A DNA stretch of 64,000 nucleotides from an uncultured Pelagibacteraceae bacterium. GTDB taxonomy: Bacteria; Pseudomonadota; Alphaproteobacteria; Pelagibacterales; Pelagibacteraceae. The DNA lies in the NCBI GenBank assembly GCA_902586485.1, contig CACIHO010000005.1:34484-98483 (forward strand). The letters run 5' to 3'. The translations under genes and the position numbers were made by a program. Shown here piece after piece: positions 16,475-26,476 of the stretch (positions within the stretch are counted from its first letter, which is position 1; each line of letters opens with the position of its first letter). The notes under the pieces were generated by a model. It worked only from the letters and a program-made list of their open reading frames with translations. It was not told the DNA's origin and did not search any database.

Positions 16475-18160
16475 ATGTTCCTAAAATTTCTAAAATTAGT
16501 ACTATTAATATTCTTATCTTATCAGACACCTTTGTATTCTAAAAGTGCTACTTTTAATGATTTCAACTCAAGAGATTTATCAAATTATTTTTCTGGAATT
16601 GTTGCATTTGAAAATCGAGATAATTCTGAAGCTTTAAAATTTTTTAACTTAACCAAAGTATTAATTAACAAACATGACAGTTATTTAAAAAGATATGTTA
16701 ACTCTTTAGTTTTAGATAACAAAGTACCTCAAGCAATTAATGTATTAAATAACAATGCAAACAAATCTAATTCAGATTTTTATGATGCGTATATAATTTT
16801 AATAATTGACAGTTTAAAAAAAAATAATTTTAAAAAGGCTGACGAATATTTAATACAAAGTTTAAAATTTCAAGATGAAGATAGGATAAACCTAGTTATA
16901 TTTGAAACACTTAAACAATACATTTATACATTTAAAAATAAAAAAATTTTAGATACCAAAAAAAATTTTGGAAACCTGTCTCTTATAGCTGAGACATTCC
17001 AAAGATGTTATATTGAAGATAAAAGAACTTCGTCATATTTTCTTAATTTAATTAATAATCAGCAAGGCGACTATTCAAGATACATTTTTTTTTATCTTAA
17101 TCATTTAATAGATAACAATAAATTAAATGAAGCAAGATTAGTTGTTGAACAAATTGATTATATAAACTCAACACTTTTACTTTCACAAAGTAAAAGTTGG
17201 GTAGACAAAGAAAAATTCGATGATTTTGGAAAAATTTTTTCATGCAAAGATCATAATGATCTTGTAAGTGAGTTTTTATTTTTAATCTCTAATCTTTACT
17301 CTTCTCAGGATAATTTTGAGAAATCAAATTTTTACTTAAATTTGTCAAACTATTTAAATCCCAAGTTTGAATTTAATTTGTCATTGGTTGCAGAAAATTT
17401 TTATCTTAATGATGAATTTGATAAAGTACAAAGGATCTTAAAAAACTTTAAAAAAGATGATGAATTTTATTATTGGTTTAGATTAAAAAAAGAAGCTCAA
17501 ATAATAATTCAAGAGCAGGATTATGAAAATGGAATTAAATACATAGATTCAAAATTTAATAAAATTGAAAATCCCAATATAAAAATGATTTTTGATTTAG
17601 CCAATTTTTATAAGAATTCTAAAAATTATGAAAAGGCAATAGATCGTTATACAGAAATTATTTTAACACTGGATGACAATTCACTTATTAAATCAGATGT
17701 ATTGTATCGTAGAGGCGGTAGCTATGAAAGAATGGGCAATTATGAAAAGTCAGATGAAGATTTATTGCATGCGCTTAAAATTGATCCTAGCGATGCATAT
17801 ATTTTGAATTACCTTGCTTACTCCTGGTTAGAGCGTGATTATAAAATTAATGAAGCAATGGATATGTTGAAAACAGCATACGATTTAAAAAGCAATGATC
17901 CTTATATTATTGATTCAATTGGATGGGCGTATTTTTTAATAGAGAATTATCTAGAAGCAGAAAAGTATTTAAAAAGAGCTGTAGAATTAATGCCAGATGA
18001 CCCAATCGTGAATGATCATTATGGAGACATTTTATGGAAATTAAATCGAAAAATTCAAGCAAGATATTTTTGGAGCAACGTATTAACTTTTGATGACACC
18101 GAAGACGATATGAGAGAAGAAATCAATATTAAAGTAATTGAGGGTCTTAAAAGTTCCTAA
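16475..18160 (+). CDS. Exported tetratricopeptide-repeat protein
   Basis: A 561-residue protein with an N-terminal signal peptide (about residues 1-24, hydrophobic LKLVLLIFLSYQTPLYS). The C-terminal half contains several TPR units, the clearest around residues 395-530: YEKSDEDLLHALKIDPSDA, MDMLKTAYDLKSNDP and AEKYLKRAVELMPDDP. TPR arrays mediate protein-protein contacts, here probably in the periplasm or at the outer membrane. The gene immediately precedes ispE with no spacing. The specific role is unknown. Confidence 0.8.
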   Translation: MFLKFLKLVLLIFLSYQTPLYSKSATFNDFNSRDLSNYFSGIVAFENRDNSEALKFFNLTKVLINKHDSYLKRYVNSLVLDNKVPQAINVLNNNANKSNSDFYDAYIILIIDSLKKNNFKKADEYLIQSLKFQDEDRINLVIFETLKQYIYTFKNKKILDTKKNFGNLSLIAETFQRCYIEDKRTSSYFLNLINNQQGDYSRYIFFYLNHLIDNNKLNEARLVVEQIDYINSTLLLSQSKSWVDKEKFDDFGKIFSCKDHNDLVSEFLFLISNLYSSQDNFEKSNFYLNLSNYLNPKFEFNLSLVAENFYLNDEFDKVQRILKNFKKDDEFYYWFRLKKEAQIIIQEQDYENGIKYIDSKFNKIENPNIKMIFDLANFYKNSKNYEKAIDRYTEIILTLDDNSLIKSDVLYRRGGSYERMGNYEKSDEDLLHALKIDPSDAYILNYLAYSWLERDYKINEAMDMLKTAYDLKSNDPYIIDSIGWAYFLIENYLEAEKYLKRAVELMPDDPIVNDHYGDILWKLNRKIQARYFWSNVLTFDDTEDDMREEINIKVIEGLKSS

Positions 18161-19006
18161 ATGAAAATTAATAAAATTAAATCTAATGCAAAGTTAAATT
18201 TATCACTAAATATTATTGGAAAAAAAAAGGTTTTACATAAAATTGAAAGTATAATTGGTTTCATAGACCTACATGATGTTATTTCGATAAATCAACATAA
18301 TGGAAAAAAACACCACATTTCTTTTTATGGAAAGTTTTCTAAAAATATTGGAAAAAAAAATACTGTTCAAAAATTATTTCAAATACTAGATAAAGAAAAT
18401 TTATTAAAAAATAAAAAATTTAAAGTTAAAATTAAAAAATTAATCCCTCAAGAAGCTGGGTTGGGTGGGGGATCGATGAATGCAGCTAGTGTGTTTAATT
18501 ATCTGATAAAAAAAAAAATTATTAATCCCAATCATCAAAAAATTCGAAGCATCTGTGACTTGGTTGGTTCTGATGTTATTCTGGGAACCATCTCATCCAG
18601 CTGTGTGTTGTCATCAGGTGGTAGAATTAAAAAGATTTATGATGCTCCAAAATATTATTCCACTTTAGTAAAGCCTGATTTTGGGTGCTCAACTAAAAAA
18701 ATATACTCTGCTGTTCGAAAGTATACAAAACCAAAATATAACAAACCTAAGAAAAACATGTTTGGGGCAAAATATTTGATTGATGAACAAAATGCTCTTG
18801 AAATAATAGCACTCAAAAAATATCCGAAACTTAAAAAAATAAAGTTATTCTTAGAAAGTGTTGATAATCCATTATTTGTTAGAATGACTGGTTCAGGATC
18901 AACAATTGTTGCCTATTATAATTCATTAAAGAGTTGTAAATTGGCAAAAGCTAAATTTAAAAGAAAATATAAAAATTATTGGTGTGTTACAGCAAAAACT
19001 ATATGA
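18161..19006 (+). CDS. ispE: 4-diphosphocytidyl-2-C-methyl-D-erythritol kinase IspE
   Basis: GHMP kinase of the MEP isoprenoid pathway; phosphorylates CDP-ME. The 281-residue protein has the ATP-binding motif PQEAGLGGGSMNAASVF near residue 100 and the late GHMP motif MTGSGSTIVAYY near residue 243, with the N-terminal AKLNLSLNIIGKK. It starts directly after the TPR stop, so translation is coupled. It provides precursor for the crt genes at the left end, though it is not in that operon. Confidence 0.94.
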   Translation: MKINKIKSNAKLNLSLNIIGKKKVLHKIESIIGFIDLHDVISINQHNGKKHHISFYGKFSKNIGKKNTVQKLFQILDKENLLKNKKFKVKIKKLIPQEAGLGGGSMNAASVFNYLIKKKIINPNHQKIRSICDLVGSDVILGTISSSCVLSSGGRIKKIYDAPKYYSTLVKPDFGCSTKKIYSAVRKYTKPKYNKPKKNMFGAKYLIDEQNALEIIALKKYPKLKKIKLFLESVDNPLFVRMTGSGSTIVAYYNSLKSCKLAKAKFKRKYKNYWCVTAKTI

Positions 19007-19039
19007 ATTTTATATTTTTATGTTATAGGAAGCTAGTAT

Positions 19040-19113
19040 TGGGGCGTAGCCAAGCGGTAAGGCACGGGTTTTTGGTACCTGCATCCTAGGTTCGAATCCT
19101 AGCGCCCCAGCCA
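19040..19113 (+). tRNA. tRNA-Gln (anticodon TTG)
   Basis: A complete cloverleaf: acceptor TGGGGCG pairs with CGCCCCA, D-arm GCC/GGC, anticodon stem CGGGT/ACCTG with loop TTTTGGT (anticodon TTG, reading CAA), T-arm TAGGT/ATCCTA with the canonical TTCGAAT loop, and an encoded 3' GCCA. It begins 33 bases after ispE and ends 3 bases before the start codon of the CCA-adding enzyme. Confidence 0.97.
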
Positions 19114-19116
19114 TTT

Positions 19117-20391
19117 ATGAAAAATTTTTTAGATAAATTTTTTTCCCGATCAAAAAATCTTGATTATATCAGTCAAAATTTAAAACAAATTACTTTAACA
19201 ACACCCACAAATAAAATTTTTGAAGCAATTAATAATTTTTCAGAGAAAAGTGAAATCAGATATGTGGGCGGGTGTGTAAGAAAAGTGATAAAAAAAGAAA
19301 ATGTTGATGATATTGACCTAGCAACAAATTTAACGCCTCTGGAAGTTTGTGAGGCTCTTAAAAACAAACAAATAAGTTATTACGAAACAGGAATTGAACA
19401 CGGAACTATAACTGCAATAATTGAAGAATATAAATATGAAATTACTTCTTTAAGGAAAGATGTCTCAACTGATGGAAGGCATGCTAAAGTAGAATTTTCT
19501 TTAGATTGGAAGGAAGATGCCTCTAGAAGGGATTTTACTTTCAATTCAATTTATGCAGATGGTGATGGTAATTTATTTGATCCATTTAACGGTAAAAAGG
19601 ATTTAGAGGAGGGTTATATTAATTTTATTGGCAATGCGGAAAAAAGAATTCAAGAGGATTATTTACGTATTTTGAGGTATTTAAGATTTTATTTGAATTA
19701 CTCAAATCATAAGCACCAGACAGAAATAATAAAAAATATAAAAAAAAATATTCATGGAATTTCAAATATATCATCTGAGAGGTTAATTGATGAACTTAAA
19801 AAAATAACGTGTTCAAATGGATTTTTAAAACTTTTTAAAGATAAAGAGAGTTTAGAGCTAATAGAAATAATTTTCCCTCAATTAAAGAATATTAAAAATT
19901 TTAAAAAACAAAATTCTTATGCTGCAGAGAATTTTTTAAAAATTGATTTTATATTCTTAATTGCGCTTTTAGTGATTGATGGGACTGATAATGTTGATTA
20001 TTTTCTTTATAAATTTAAAATATCTAACAAAGACAAGAAAAGACTTAAATTGATAGATCTTTTTTATAGAGAAAAAGTAACTCTTAACAGCTTTACAGAG
20101 AAAAATTTGAATAAATTTTTTTATTTTAATGGGCGACAGGCTGTAATAGATATAATTAATTTTAAAATTTTCACTTCAAACAAAGTAGAGAAAAAACTAA
20201 TCAAACTATTATATACTTATAAAGAGAAAGTAATTCCAACTTTACCAATAGGGGCTGATCTACTAATGTCTAAATTTCAAATTCCTGAGGGTAAAACTTT
20301 AGGTAATAAATTAAAAAAAATCGAAGAAACTTGGGTTCAAAATGGATTTCAAATTTCAGATAAGCAAGTACAGCAAATAGTTAGAAGTTAA
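19117..20391 (+). CDS. cca: CCA tRNA nucleotidyltransferase / poly(A) polymerase family
   Basis: Class II nucleotidyltransferase that adds or repairs the tRNA 3' CCA end. The 424-residue protein has the catalytic-domain motif [12 protein letters not shown] near residue 48, the metal-binding DxD in [11 protein letters not shown], and [15 protein letters not shown] near residue 140; the RNA-binding-domain motif [14 protein letters not shown] follows. The ATG at 19117 lies 3 bases after tRNA-Gln and has no room for a ribosome binding site outside the tRNA. All tRNAs in this window encode CCA, so its task is probably repair. It overlaps greA convergently by 4 bases. Confidence 0.9.
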   Translation: MKNFLDKFFSRSKNLDYISQNLKQITLTTPTNKIFEAINNFSEKSEIRYVGGCVRKVIKKENVDDIDLATNLTPLEVCEALKNKQISYYETGIEHGTITAIIEEYKYEITSLRKDVSTDGRHAKVEFSLDWKEDASRRDFTFNSIYADGDGNLFDPFNGKKDLEEGYINFIGNAEKRIQEDYLRILRYLRFYLNYSNHKHQTEIIKNIKKNIHGISNISSERLIDELKKITCSNGFLKLFKDKESLELIEIIFPQLKNIKNFKKQNSYAAENFLKIDFIFLIALLVIDGTDNVDYFLYKFKISNKDKKRLKLIDLFYREKVTLNSFTEKNLNKFFYFNGRQAVIDIINFKIFTSNKVEKKLIKLLYTYKEKVIPTLPIGADLLMSKFQIPEGKTLGNKLKKIEETWVQNGFQISDKQVQQIVRS

Positions 20392-20864
20392 ATATATTTA
20401 ACGTCTTTAATCTCAAAATTTTTTACACCAGAGGGTGTATTTATTTCAACTAAATCATTTTTATTTTTTCCTATTAAACCTTTGCCAATTGGTGATTTAA
20501 AGAAAATTAGTTTTTGTTTTAAATCTGCTTCATCTCTTCCAACAATTTTATAATTAATTTTTTCACCAGTATCTAAATCTTCTAAATAAACTGTTGATCC
20601 AAAAATTACCTTTCCTTCATTATTTAGTTTTGTAACATCAATAACATTAGCTCTTGCAATAATGTCGTTAATTTCGGTTATCCTTCCTTCGTTATGAGAC
20701 TGTTCTTCTTTAGCTGCATGATATTCAGCATTTTCTTTAAGATCTCCATGAGATCTTGCTTCAGCGATTGCAGCTACTATTTCAGGTCTTTTTTTTTCTT
20801 TTAAAAAAACTAATTCTTCCTTTAGTTTATTTAATCCGTTTAATGTTATTGGCTCTTTATCCAT
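20388..20864 (-). CDS. greA: Transcription elongation factor GreA
   Basis: Binds the RNA polymerase secondary channel and stimulates cleavage of backtracked RNA. The 158-residue protein has the usual layout: an N-terminal coiled coil with [14 protein letters not shown], the acidic tip residues in GDLKENAEY, and a C-terminal FKBP-like domain with [10 protein letters not shown] near residue 125. Normal length. It is followed on the same strand, upstream, by hemF with a 4-base gap. Confidence 0.97.
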   Translation of the reverse strand: MDKEPITLNGLNKLKEELVFLKEKKRPEIVAAIAEARSHGDLKENAEYHAAKEEQSHNEGRITEINDIIARANVIDVTKLNNEGKVIFGSTVYLEDLDTGEKINYKIVGRDEADLKQKLIFFKSPIGKGLIGKNKNDLVEINTPSGVKNFEIKDVKYI

Positions 20865-20868
20865 TTTT

Positions 20869-21696
20869 TTATTTCCATTTTGCGATCGGAGGTAATGACA
20901 TCAAAATTCCTTCAACATTACCACCAGTTTGTAGCCCAAATTTTGTTCCTCTATCATAGAGCAGATTAAATTCCGCATATCGACCTCTCTTAATATACTG
21001 AAGCTCTTTATCCTTTAAAGTCCATTTTCTTTTCATTTTTTTTTTAATTATTTCATTAAATAGCATTTGAAAAGTAACACCAACATCTCTGACAAATTTA
21101 AAGTCATTTTCAAAATTATCATTTTTATAGTCAAAAAAGATACCACCTATGCCTCTTGTCTCTTTCCTATGAGGTAAATAAAAGTATTCATCACACCACT
21201 TTTTATATTTTTTATAGTAATGTTTATTATGTCTATCGCACATTGCTTTTAGTATTTTATGAAAATTTTTCCTTTCTTTTTCGTCTTTTATTGCTGGGGT
21301 TACATCCATTCCTCCACCAAACCAATTCTTTGTTGTACAAATAAACCTGGTATTAAAATGCATTGCAGGAATATGAGGATTTTGCATATGCATAACTATT
21401 GATATTCCTGATGCCCAAAAACTAGGGTCCTTATTTGCGCCTGGTATATTCTTTTGAAATTGCTTAGGAAATTTTCCATAAACCTTTGAAAAATTTACTC
21501 CTACTTTTTCAAAAATTTTTCCATTTTTAAGAATTCTATATTCACCACCACCCTCATCTTTTTTGCTGCTTCTATTCCAAGAAGTTGATTGAAAATTTAC
21601 TTTGTTTTTTTCAATTTTTAAAATGTCATCGCATATTGCATTCTGTAATAGCTTAAACCAGTTTCCTGTTAAGTCTTTTTTGATCGAAATATCCAT
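20869..21696 (-). CDS. hemF: Coproporphyrinogen III oxidase, oxygen-dependent
   Basis: Oxidative decarboxylation of coproporphyrinogen III to protoporphyrinogen IX in haem synthesis. The 275-residue protein has the family signatures [16 protein letters not shown] near residue 102, [11 protein letters not shown] and [19 protein letters not shown] near the C-terminus, which is in the active-site region. Slightly shorter than the E. coli enzyme (299). It sits between trmL and greA with 1 to 4 bases spacing, so it is part of a small minus-strand operon. Confidence 0.96.
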   Translation of the reverse strand: MDISIKKDLTGNWFKLLQNAICDDILKIEKNKVNFQSTSWNRSSKKDEGGGEYRILKNGKIFEKVGVNFSKVYGKFPKQFQKNIPGANKDPSFWASGISIVMHMQNPHIPAMHFNTRFICTTKNWFGGGMDVTPAIKDEKERKNFHKILKAMCDRHNKHYYKKYKKWCDEYFYLPHRKETRGIGGIFFDYKNDNFENDFKFVRDVGVTFQMLFNEIIKKKMKRKWTLKDKELQYIKRGRYAEFNLLYDRGTKFGLQTGGNVEGILMSLPPIAKWK

Positions 21697-21697
21697 T

Positions 21698-22171
21698 TTA
21701 TATTAACTCTATTTGACGCAAACTTTCTGCCAAAACAATGGCAACGGACGATGCAATATTAAGAGATCTTACTCTGTTATTCATTGGTATTTTTAAACGA
21801 TTTTTAATTATTTTATGAACCTTTTCGGGTACCCCAGCACTTTCTCTTCCAAACAGAATAGTATCATCAGGCTTAAACTTAAATTTAGTATAATTTATTG
21901 AACCTTTAGTTGTCATCAATACGATTCTCTGTTTCTTTTTTACCTCAAAAAATTTTTCCGAACTTTGATAAAACTTTATTTGACTATAGTCCATATAGTC
22001 CATAACCACTCTTTTAAAGCGTTTGTCTGATAATAGAAAGCCACATGGTTCAATTATTTCTAATTTAGCACCCAAACAAGCACAGGTTCTAATGATTGCA
22101 GCAGTATTCTGAGGTATATCAGGCTCATACAAAGCTATTTTAGGTCCTAAAATTGTTGAATTCTGTGTCAT
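21698..22171 (-). CDS. trmL: tRNA 2'-O-methyltransferase TrmL (SpoU family)
   Basis: SPOUT-family methyltransferase of 157 residues that in E. coli methylates the wobble-base ribose of tRNA-Leu. It carries the knot motifs DTILFGRESAGVPEKVH and IPMNNRVRSLNIASSVAIVL, plus the N-terminal ALYEPDIPQNTAAIIRTCA. The short single-domain form without an extension fits TrmL better than TrmH or RlmB. It is divergent from petA, with 92 bases between them. Confidence 0.92.
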   Translation of the reverse strand: MTQNSTILGPKIALYEPDIPQNTAAIIRTCACLGAKLEIIEPCGFLLSDKRFKRVVMDYMDYSQIKFYQSSEKFFEVKKKQRIVLMTTKGSINYTKFKFKPDDTILFGRESAGVPEKVHKIIKNRLKIPMNNRVRSLNIASSVAIVLAESLRQIELI

Positions 22172-22217
22172 TCTTTCAGTAGTAAAATAATTATTTTATA
22201 TTATATGAATTCGTATA

Positions 22218-22246
22218 TTAACTATTTTAAATCAAAAAGAGATAAT
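22218..22246 (+). promoter_or_regulatory. Candidate sigma-70 promoter of petABC
   Basis: TTAACT (22218-22223, 4 of 6 to TTGACA) is followed after 17 bases by GATAAT (22241-22246, 5 of 6 to TATAAT), ending 17 bases before the petA start codon. Just upstream is an inverted repeat centred on GAATTC at about 22208-22213, a possible operator. The region is AT-rich, so chance matches are likely. Confidence 0.45.
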
Positions 22247-22263
22247 AATAAAAGCTACTAAAA

Positions 22264-22773
22264 GTGTCTGAAAAAAAAACAAAAAGAAGAGATTTTTTAT
22301 TTACAGCTACCACAGCTGTAGGAGCTGTTGGTGCCGCAGCAGTAGTATGGCCAATGATAGATCAAATGAATCCAGATGCTTCTGTTAAAGCATTAGCTAG
22401 CACAGAAGTCGATATAAGTGCATTAACACCTGGAAATACATTAACTGTTTTGTGGAGAGGTAAACCAGTATTTATAAGAAGAAGAACTCAAGAAGAAATC
22501 GATGAAGCAAGAGCCGTAAAGATGGAGGAATTAATTCATCCTGAGAAAGATGAAGATAGAGCAAAAAATCCTGAATGGCTTGTTATGTTAGGTGTATGTA
22601 CCCACTTAGGCTGTGTACCTCTAAATGACAAAGGTGATTACAATGGATGGTTCTGTCCATGTCATGGATCACATTACGATACGTCTGGAAGAATAAGAAA
22701 AGGACCAGCACCTTGGAACATGGAAGTTCCCAAATATGAATTTGTAAATGCAAACACAATTAAAATTGGATAG
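22264..22773 (+). CDS. petA: Ubiquinol-cytochrome c reductase Rieske iron-sulfur subunit
   Basis: Electron-transfer subunit of the bc1 complex. Start at GTG 22264. The N-terminal KTKRRDFLF followed by a hydrophobic segment (about residues 13-30) is a twin-arginine signal-anchor. The [2Fe-2S] cluster is bound by CTHLGC near residue 117 and CPCHGSH near residue 135. The 169-residue length is normal. It is the first gene of petABC, with 8 bases to petB. A long acidic insert between residues 70 and 110 ([14 protein letters not shown]) is normal for alphaproteobacterial Rieske proteins. Confidence 0.96.
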   Translation: MSEKKTKRRDFLFTATTAVGAVGAAAVVWPMIDQMNPDASVKALASTEVDISALTPGNTLTVLWRGKPVFIRRRTQEEIDEARAVKMEELIHPEKDEDRAKNPEWLVMLGVCTHLGCVPLNDKGDYNGWFCPCHGSHYDTSGRIRKGPAPWNMEVPKYEFVNANTIKIG

Positions 22774-22781
22774 AGAAAAAA

Positions 22782-24044
22782 ATGAGTGATCATGATTACA
22801 GACCAAAATCGAAAGTAGGACAATGGTTTAATGATCGATTGCCACTATTAACGCTCGCAAATCATTTAACTGATTATCCAACTCCCAAAAACTTAAACTA
22901 CTGGTGGACTTTTGGTGGAATATTAACTTTTTGTTTGATTACTCAAATTGTAACAGGACTAACACTTGCAATGCATTATATTGCTCATGCCGACATGGCT
23001 TTTGAGAGTGTTGAGCATATTATGCGTGATGTCAACTATGGTTGGTTAATTAGATATATTCATGCAAATGGTGCATCTATGTTTTTCTTAGCTGTTTATA
23101 TTCATATCTTTAGATCTTTGTTTTATGGTTCCTATAAATCTCCAAGAGAAATAATATGGATTTTAGGAATAATAATTTATTTATTAATGATGGCTGCAGC
23201 TTTTATGGGTTATGTGCTGCCATGGGGTCAAATGAGTTTTTGGGGCGCAACTGTTATTACAAATTTATTTAGCGCTATTCCTTTAGTAGGAGAGGGGATA
23301 GTTACTTGGTTGTGGGGTGGTTACTCAGTTGATAACCCAACTTTAACTAGATTTTTTACTTTGCACTATTTAATTCCATTTTTAATTTTAGGATTAGTTG
23401 TTTTACACATATGGGCTTTACATGTTCCTGGTAACAACAATCCAGTTGGAATAGATATTAAAAAACCCTCAAAAGATACAGTTCCATTCCATCCTTATAT
23501 TGTCATTAAAGATGGTTTTGCTTTATTAATGTTTATGATTGTTTTTGCTTTCTTTGTATTTTACGCACCTAATATTCTAGGGCATGCAGACAATTATATA
23601 GAGGCTAACCCAATGGTAACACCTGCACATATTGTACCTGAATGGTATCTGTTACCGTTTTATGCGATATTAAGATCAGTTCCTGATAAATTGCTAGGAG
23701 TTGTAGCTATGTTATCTGCAATATTAATTTTAGCAGTTTTACCCTGGTTAGATACTTCAAAAATAAGATCAGCAGTATTTAGACCTTTATATAAACAATT
23801 TTACTGGATATTAGTTGCAGATGTTTTGATACTTGGTTATGTGGGTGCGATGCCAGCTGAAGGACTTTACTTGCTGATAGCACGAGTTGCGACAGCGTAT
23901 TACTTTTTGCATTTTTTAGTCATTCTTCCCGTTTTAGGGTTTAAAGAAAAAACTTTACCAGTGCCTTTAAGTATTACCGAACCCGTTCTTGGTGGTTCAC
24001 CAAATTTAGCTGCCGTAAGAAATAAAGAGAGTAAAATAGAATAA
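22782..24044 (+). CDS. petB: Cytochrome b subunit of the bc1 complex
   Basis: Membrane core of the ubiquinol-cytochrome c reductase carrying two b haems. The 420-residue protein has about eight hydrophobic helices. Visible motifs include the Qo-site [14 protein letters not shown] near residue 290, [14 protein letters not shown] near residue 150 and paired histidines in [13 protein letters not shown] and LHYLIPFLI segments. The full-length single-gene form is the alphaproteobacterial and mitochondrial type. A one-base gap separates it from petC. Confidence 0.97.
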   Translation: MSDHDYRPKSKVGQWFNDRLPLLTLANHLTDYPTPKNLNYWWTFGGILTFCLITQIVTGLTLAMHYIAHADMAFESVEHIMRDVNYGWLIRYIHANGASMFFLAVYIHIFRSLFYGSYKSPREIIWILGIIIYLLMMAAAFMGYVLPWGQMSFWGATVITNLFSAIPLVGEGIVTWLWGGYSVDNPTLTRFFTLHYLIPFLILGLVVLHIWALHVPGNNNPVGIDIKKPSKDTVPFHPYIVIKDGFALLMFMIVFAFFVFYAPNILGHADNYIEANPMVTPAHIVPEWYLLPFYAILRSVPDKLLGVVAMLSAILILAVLPWLDTSKIRSAVFRPLYKQFYWILVADVLILGYVGAMPAEGLYLLIARVATAYYFLHFLVILPVLGFKEKTLPVPLSITEPVLGGSPNLAAVRNKESKIE

Positions 24045-24045
24045 G

Positions 24046-24825
24046 GTGAAAAGTTTATTTAAATTATTTTCTATAATAATCATAATTATTGCCTCAAATT
24101 CATACTCTTTTGCTGCTGAAAAAGTAGAATATTTAAAAACTGATTGGAGTTTTAAGGGTCTATTTGGAAAATTTGATAGAGCTTCTCTTCAAAGAGGTTA
24201 TCAAGTTTATACTGAAGTATGTGCTTCATGTCATTCGATGAAGTATTTAAGTTATAGAAATTTAGCAGAGCCAGGTGGACCAGAATTCTCCGAAGTTCAA
24301 GCCAAAGCTATAGCAGCCTCATTTGAAGTTACTGATGGTCCAAATTCTGATGGGGAAATGTTTACAAGGCCTGGTAAATTGTCTGATAAATTTGTAATGC
24401 CGTACGATAACGTAAAAGCAGCCCAAGCTGCTAATGGTGGTGCGTATCCTCCTGATATGTCTGTTTTAGTAAAAGCAAGAGGAGGTGGTGTTGACTATAT
24501 CTATTCCTTATTACAAGGATATGAAGAAGCACCTAGCAACGTATCTTTAGATGATGGAGTTTATTACAATAAATATATGTATGGTAACAAAATCAGAATG
24601 GCAGCTCCATTGTCGGATGGTTTAGTAGAGTATGGCGATGGCACTAATGCTACTGTTGAACAAATGTCAAAAGATGTAACGACCTTTTTAATGTGGTCTG
24701 CTGAACCTCATTTAGAAGCTCGACATCAAATGGGCTTTAAAGCAATTGTGTATTTGATTATTCTGACAATATTAGTTTATTTGAGTATGAAGAAGTTATG
24801 GTCACGTATTGAATCTAAAGTTTAA
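24046..24825 (+). CDS. petC: Cytochrome c1
   Basis: Haem-c subunit of the bc1 complex that passes electrons to soluble cytochrome c. GTG start at 24046. A signal peptide (residues about 1-23, ending in SYSFAA) leads to the haem motif CASCHSM near residue 58; the distal Met ligand is probably in IRMAAPLSDGLVEY, and a C-terminal membrane anchor (FKAIVYLIILTILVYLSM) follows. 259 residues is the normal length. The last 24 bases overlap the end of ychF on the opposite strand. Confidence 0.96.
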   Translation: MKSLFKLFSIIIIIIASNSYSFAAEKVEYLKTDWSFKGLFGKFDRASLQRGYQVYTEVCASCHSMKYLSYRNLAEPGGPEFSEVQAKAIAASFEVTDGPNSDGEMFTRPGKLSDKFVMPYDNVKAAQAANGGAYPPDMSVLVKARGGGVDYIYSLLQGYEEAPSNVSLDDGVYYNKYMYGNKIRMAAPLSDGLVEYGDGTNATVEQMSKDVTTFLMWSAEPHLEARHQMGFKAIVYLIILTILVYLSMKKLWSRIESKV

Positions 24826-25875
24826 TACGTCTCCATCTTTCACAATATAATCTTTACCTTCTAATCTCATTTTTCCATTAGCTTTAGAATTTACCCATCC
24901 ATCATTTGCAACGAAGTCCTCATAAGATATAGTTTCAGCTCTAATGAAACCCTTTTCAAAATCTGTATGAATTTCTCCTGCAGCTTCTGGAGCAGTACAG
25001 TTTTTTTTTATAGTCCAAGCCCTAGTTTCTTCAGGTCCAGAAGTAAAATATGTATCAAGCTCTAATATTTTATAGCCCTTTTGAATCAATATACTTAGAC
25101 CTGTATCTTTTAAACCAATCATATCCATATAATTTTTTTTTTCATCTTCTGCTAATTCATTAATTTGGTTTTCTATGTCTGCAGAAATAATCAGAGTGTT
25201 ATCTTTTCCAAATTTTTCAATAAAGTTTTTAGTATATTTGTTTCCATCCTGCACGCTTTGCTCATCTACATTGCAAACAAAAATCTTTGGTTTTATTGAT
25301 AAGAGGCCACTTTGATTAAGTTGTTTTGTATCAAATTGAGAATTTAATACTGATATATCTTTATCATTGTTAATGTAGTCTAATGCAATCTCTAGAATCT
25401 TAAGCTGATTTTCGTCTAAGTTTTTCTTATTATTTTTTTCAAGTCTTTTTTGGATAGATTCTAGGTCAGCTAACATCATTTCGGTTTCAATGATCTCAAG
25501 ATCTCTTATAGGGTCAACGTCTGGATTAACACTTTGAATATCATCTGAGTCAAAGCATCTAATCATATGAATTACTGCATCAACTTCCCTTATGTGAGAA
25601 AGAAATTTATTACCTAATCCTTCACCTTTAGATGCACCTTTAACAAGACCAGCTATATCTACAAATGAAATAGTCGTATTTATTGTTTTTTTTGATTTTG
25701 AAACTTCTGATAATTTACTCAATCTTTTATCTGGAACGGGGACAACTCCGATGTTAGGATCTATCGTACAAAACGGAAAATTTGCAGCTTGGGCTTTGCT
25801 TGAGTTTGTTAGAGCATTGAAGAGTGTAGATTTACCCACATTAGGCAAACCAACTATTCCACATTTAAAACTCAT
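24802..25875 (-). CDS. ychF: Redox-regulated ATPase/GTPase YchF (OLA1 family)
   Basis: Obg-related P-loop NTPase that binds ribosomes and prefers ATP. The 357-residue protein has Walker A GIVGLPNVGKSTLFNALT at residues about 6-23, switch-region FVDIAGLVKGASKGEGLGN and the C-terminal TGS domain ending in RLEGKDYIVKDGDVLNFRF. It abuts pth (one shared base) and overlaps petC convergently. The arrangement with pth and rplY is widely conserved. Confidence 0.97.
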   Translation of the reverse strand: MSFKCGIVGLPNVGKSTLFNALTNSSKAQAANFPFCTIDPNIGVVPVPDKRLSKLSEVSKSKKTINTTISFVDIAGLVKGASKGEGLGNKFLSHIREVDAVIHMIRCFDSDDIQSVNPDVDPIRDLEIIETEMMLADLESIQKRLEKNNKKNLDENQLKILEIALDYINNDKDISVLNSQFDTKQLNQSGLLSIKPKIFVCNVDEQSVQDGNKYTKNFIEKFGKDNTLIISADIENQINELAEDEKKNYMDMIGLKDTGLSILIQKGYKILELDTYFTSGPEETRAWTIKKNCTAPEAAGEIHTDFEKGFIRAETISYEDFVANDGWVNSKANGKMRLEGKDYIVKDGDVLNFRFNT

Positions 25876-26435
25876 TATTTATTGTTTACAGTGCTAGAGA
25901 ATAAATCTAATTTTTTGTCTATAAGCATTGAAATAGAATCTGTGATATTATTTGTAATTTTTTCCAATCCAATTATTTCATCCTCATCAAAATTTTGAAG
26001 GACAAAATCACTTACTTCCATTTTATCCTTTGGTTTACCAATACCTATTCGCACTCTTGAATAATCTTTACCAATGAATTTATCTATTGATGCAATTCCA
26101 TTGTGTCCTGCATCAGAGCCACCAAATTTTGCTTTTATCTTTCCAAATTCTACATCTAGATCGTCATGAAAAACGATGACATCCTCAGCATCAATTTTAA
26201 AATATTCAATTAATTCCCTAATACAAATTCCAGAATTATTCATAAAAGTTAAAGGTTTAATAGCATACACTTTTTGGTCTCCTACATTGCCAGTTGTAAG
26301 AAGTCCTTTAAATTTTGGTTTTTGTTTTGAAAGTCCAAATTTTTTATTTATTGCATCTATAATTTTGAAACCAACATTGTGCCTATTGTTTTCACTGTCT
26401 GGGGTTGGATTGCCTAATCCTACAAGTAGAAGCAT
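25875..26435 (-). CDS. pth: Peptidyl-tRNA hydrolase
   Basis: Releases peptides from stalled peptidyl-tRNA. The 186-residue protein has the signature VGLGNPTPDSENNRHNVGF (catalytic His in NRHNVG), TFMNNSG, and HDDLDVEFGKIKAKFGGSD near residue 95. Normal length. It lies upstream of ychF and downstream of rplY in one operon. Confidence 0.97.
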   Translation of the reverse strand: MLLLVGLGNPTPDSENNRHNVGFKIIDAINKKFGLSKQKPKFKGLLTTGNVGDQKVYAIKPLTFMNNSGICIRELIEYFKIDAEDVIVFHDDLDVEFGKIKAKFGGSDAGHNGIASIDKFIGKDYSRVRIGIGKPKDKMEVSDFVLQNFDEDEIIGLEKITNNITDSISMLIDKKLDLFSSTVNNK

Positions 26436-26476
26436 AAAATATTAATATTGGAGGATAAAGTTCAAATTTATTTAAC

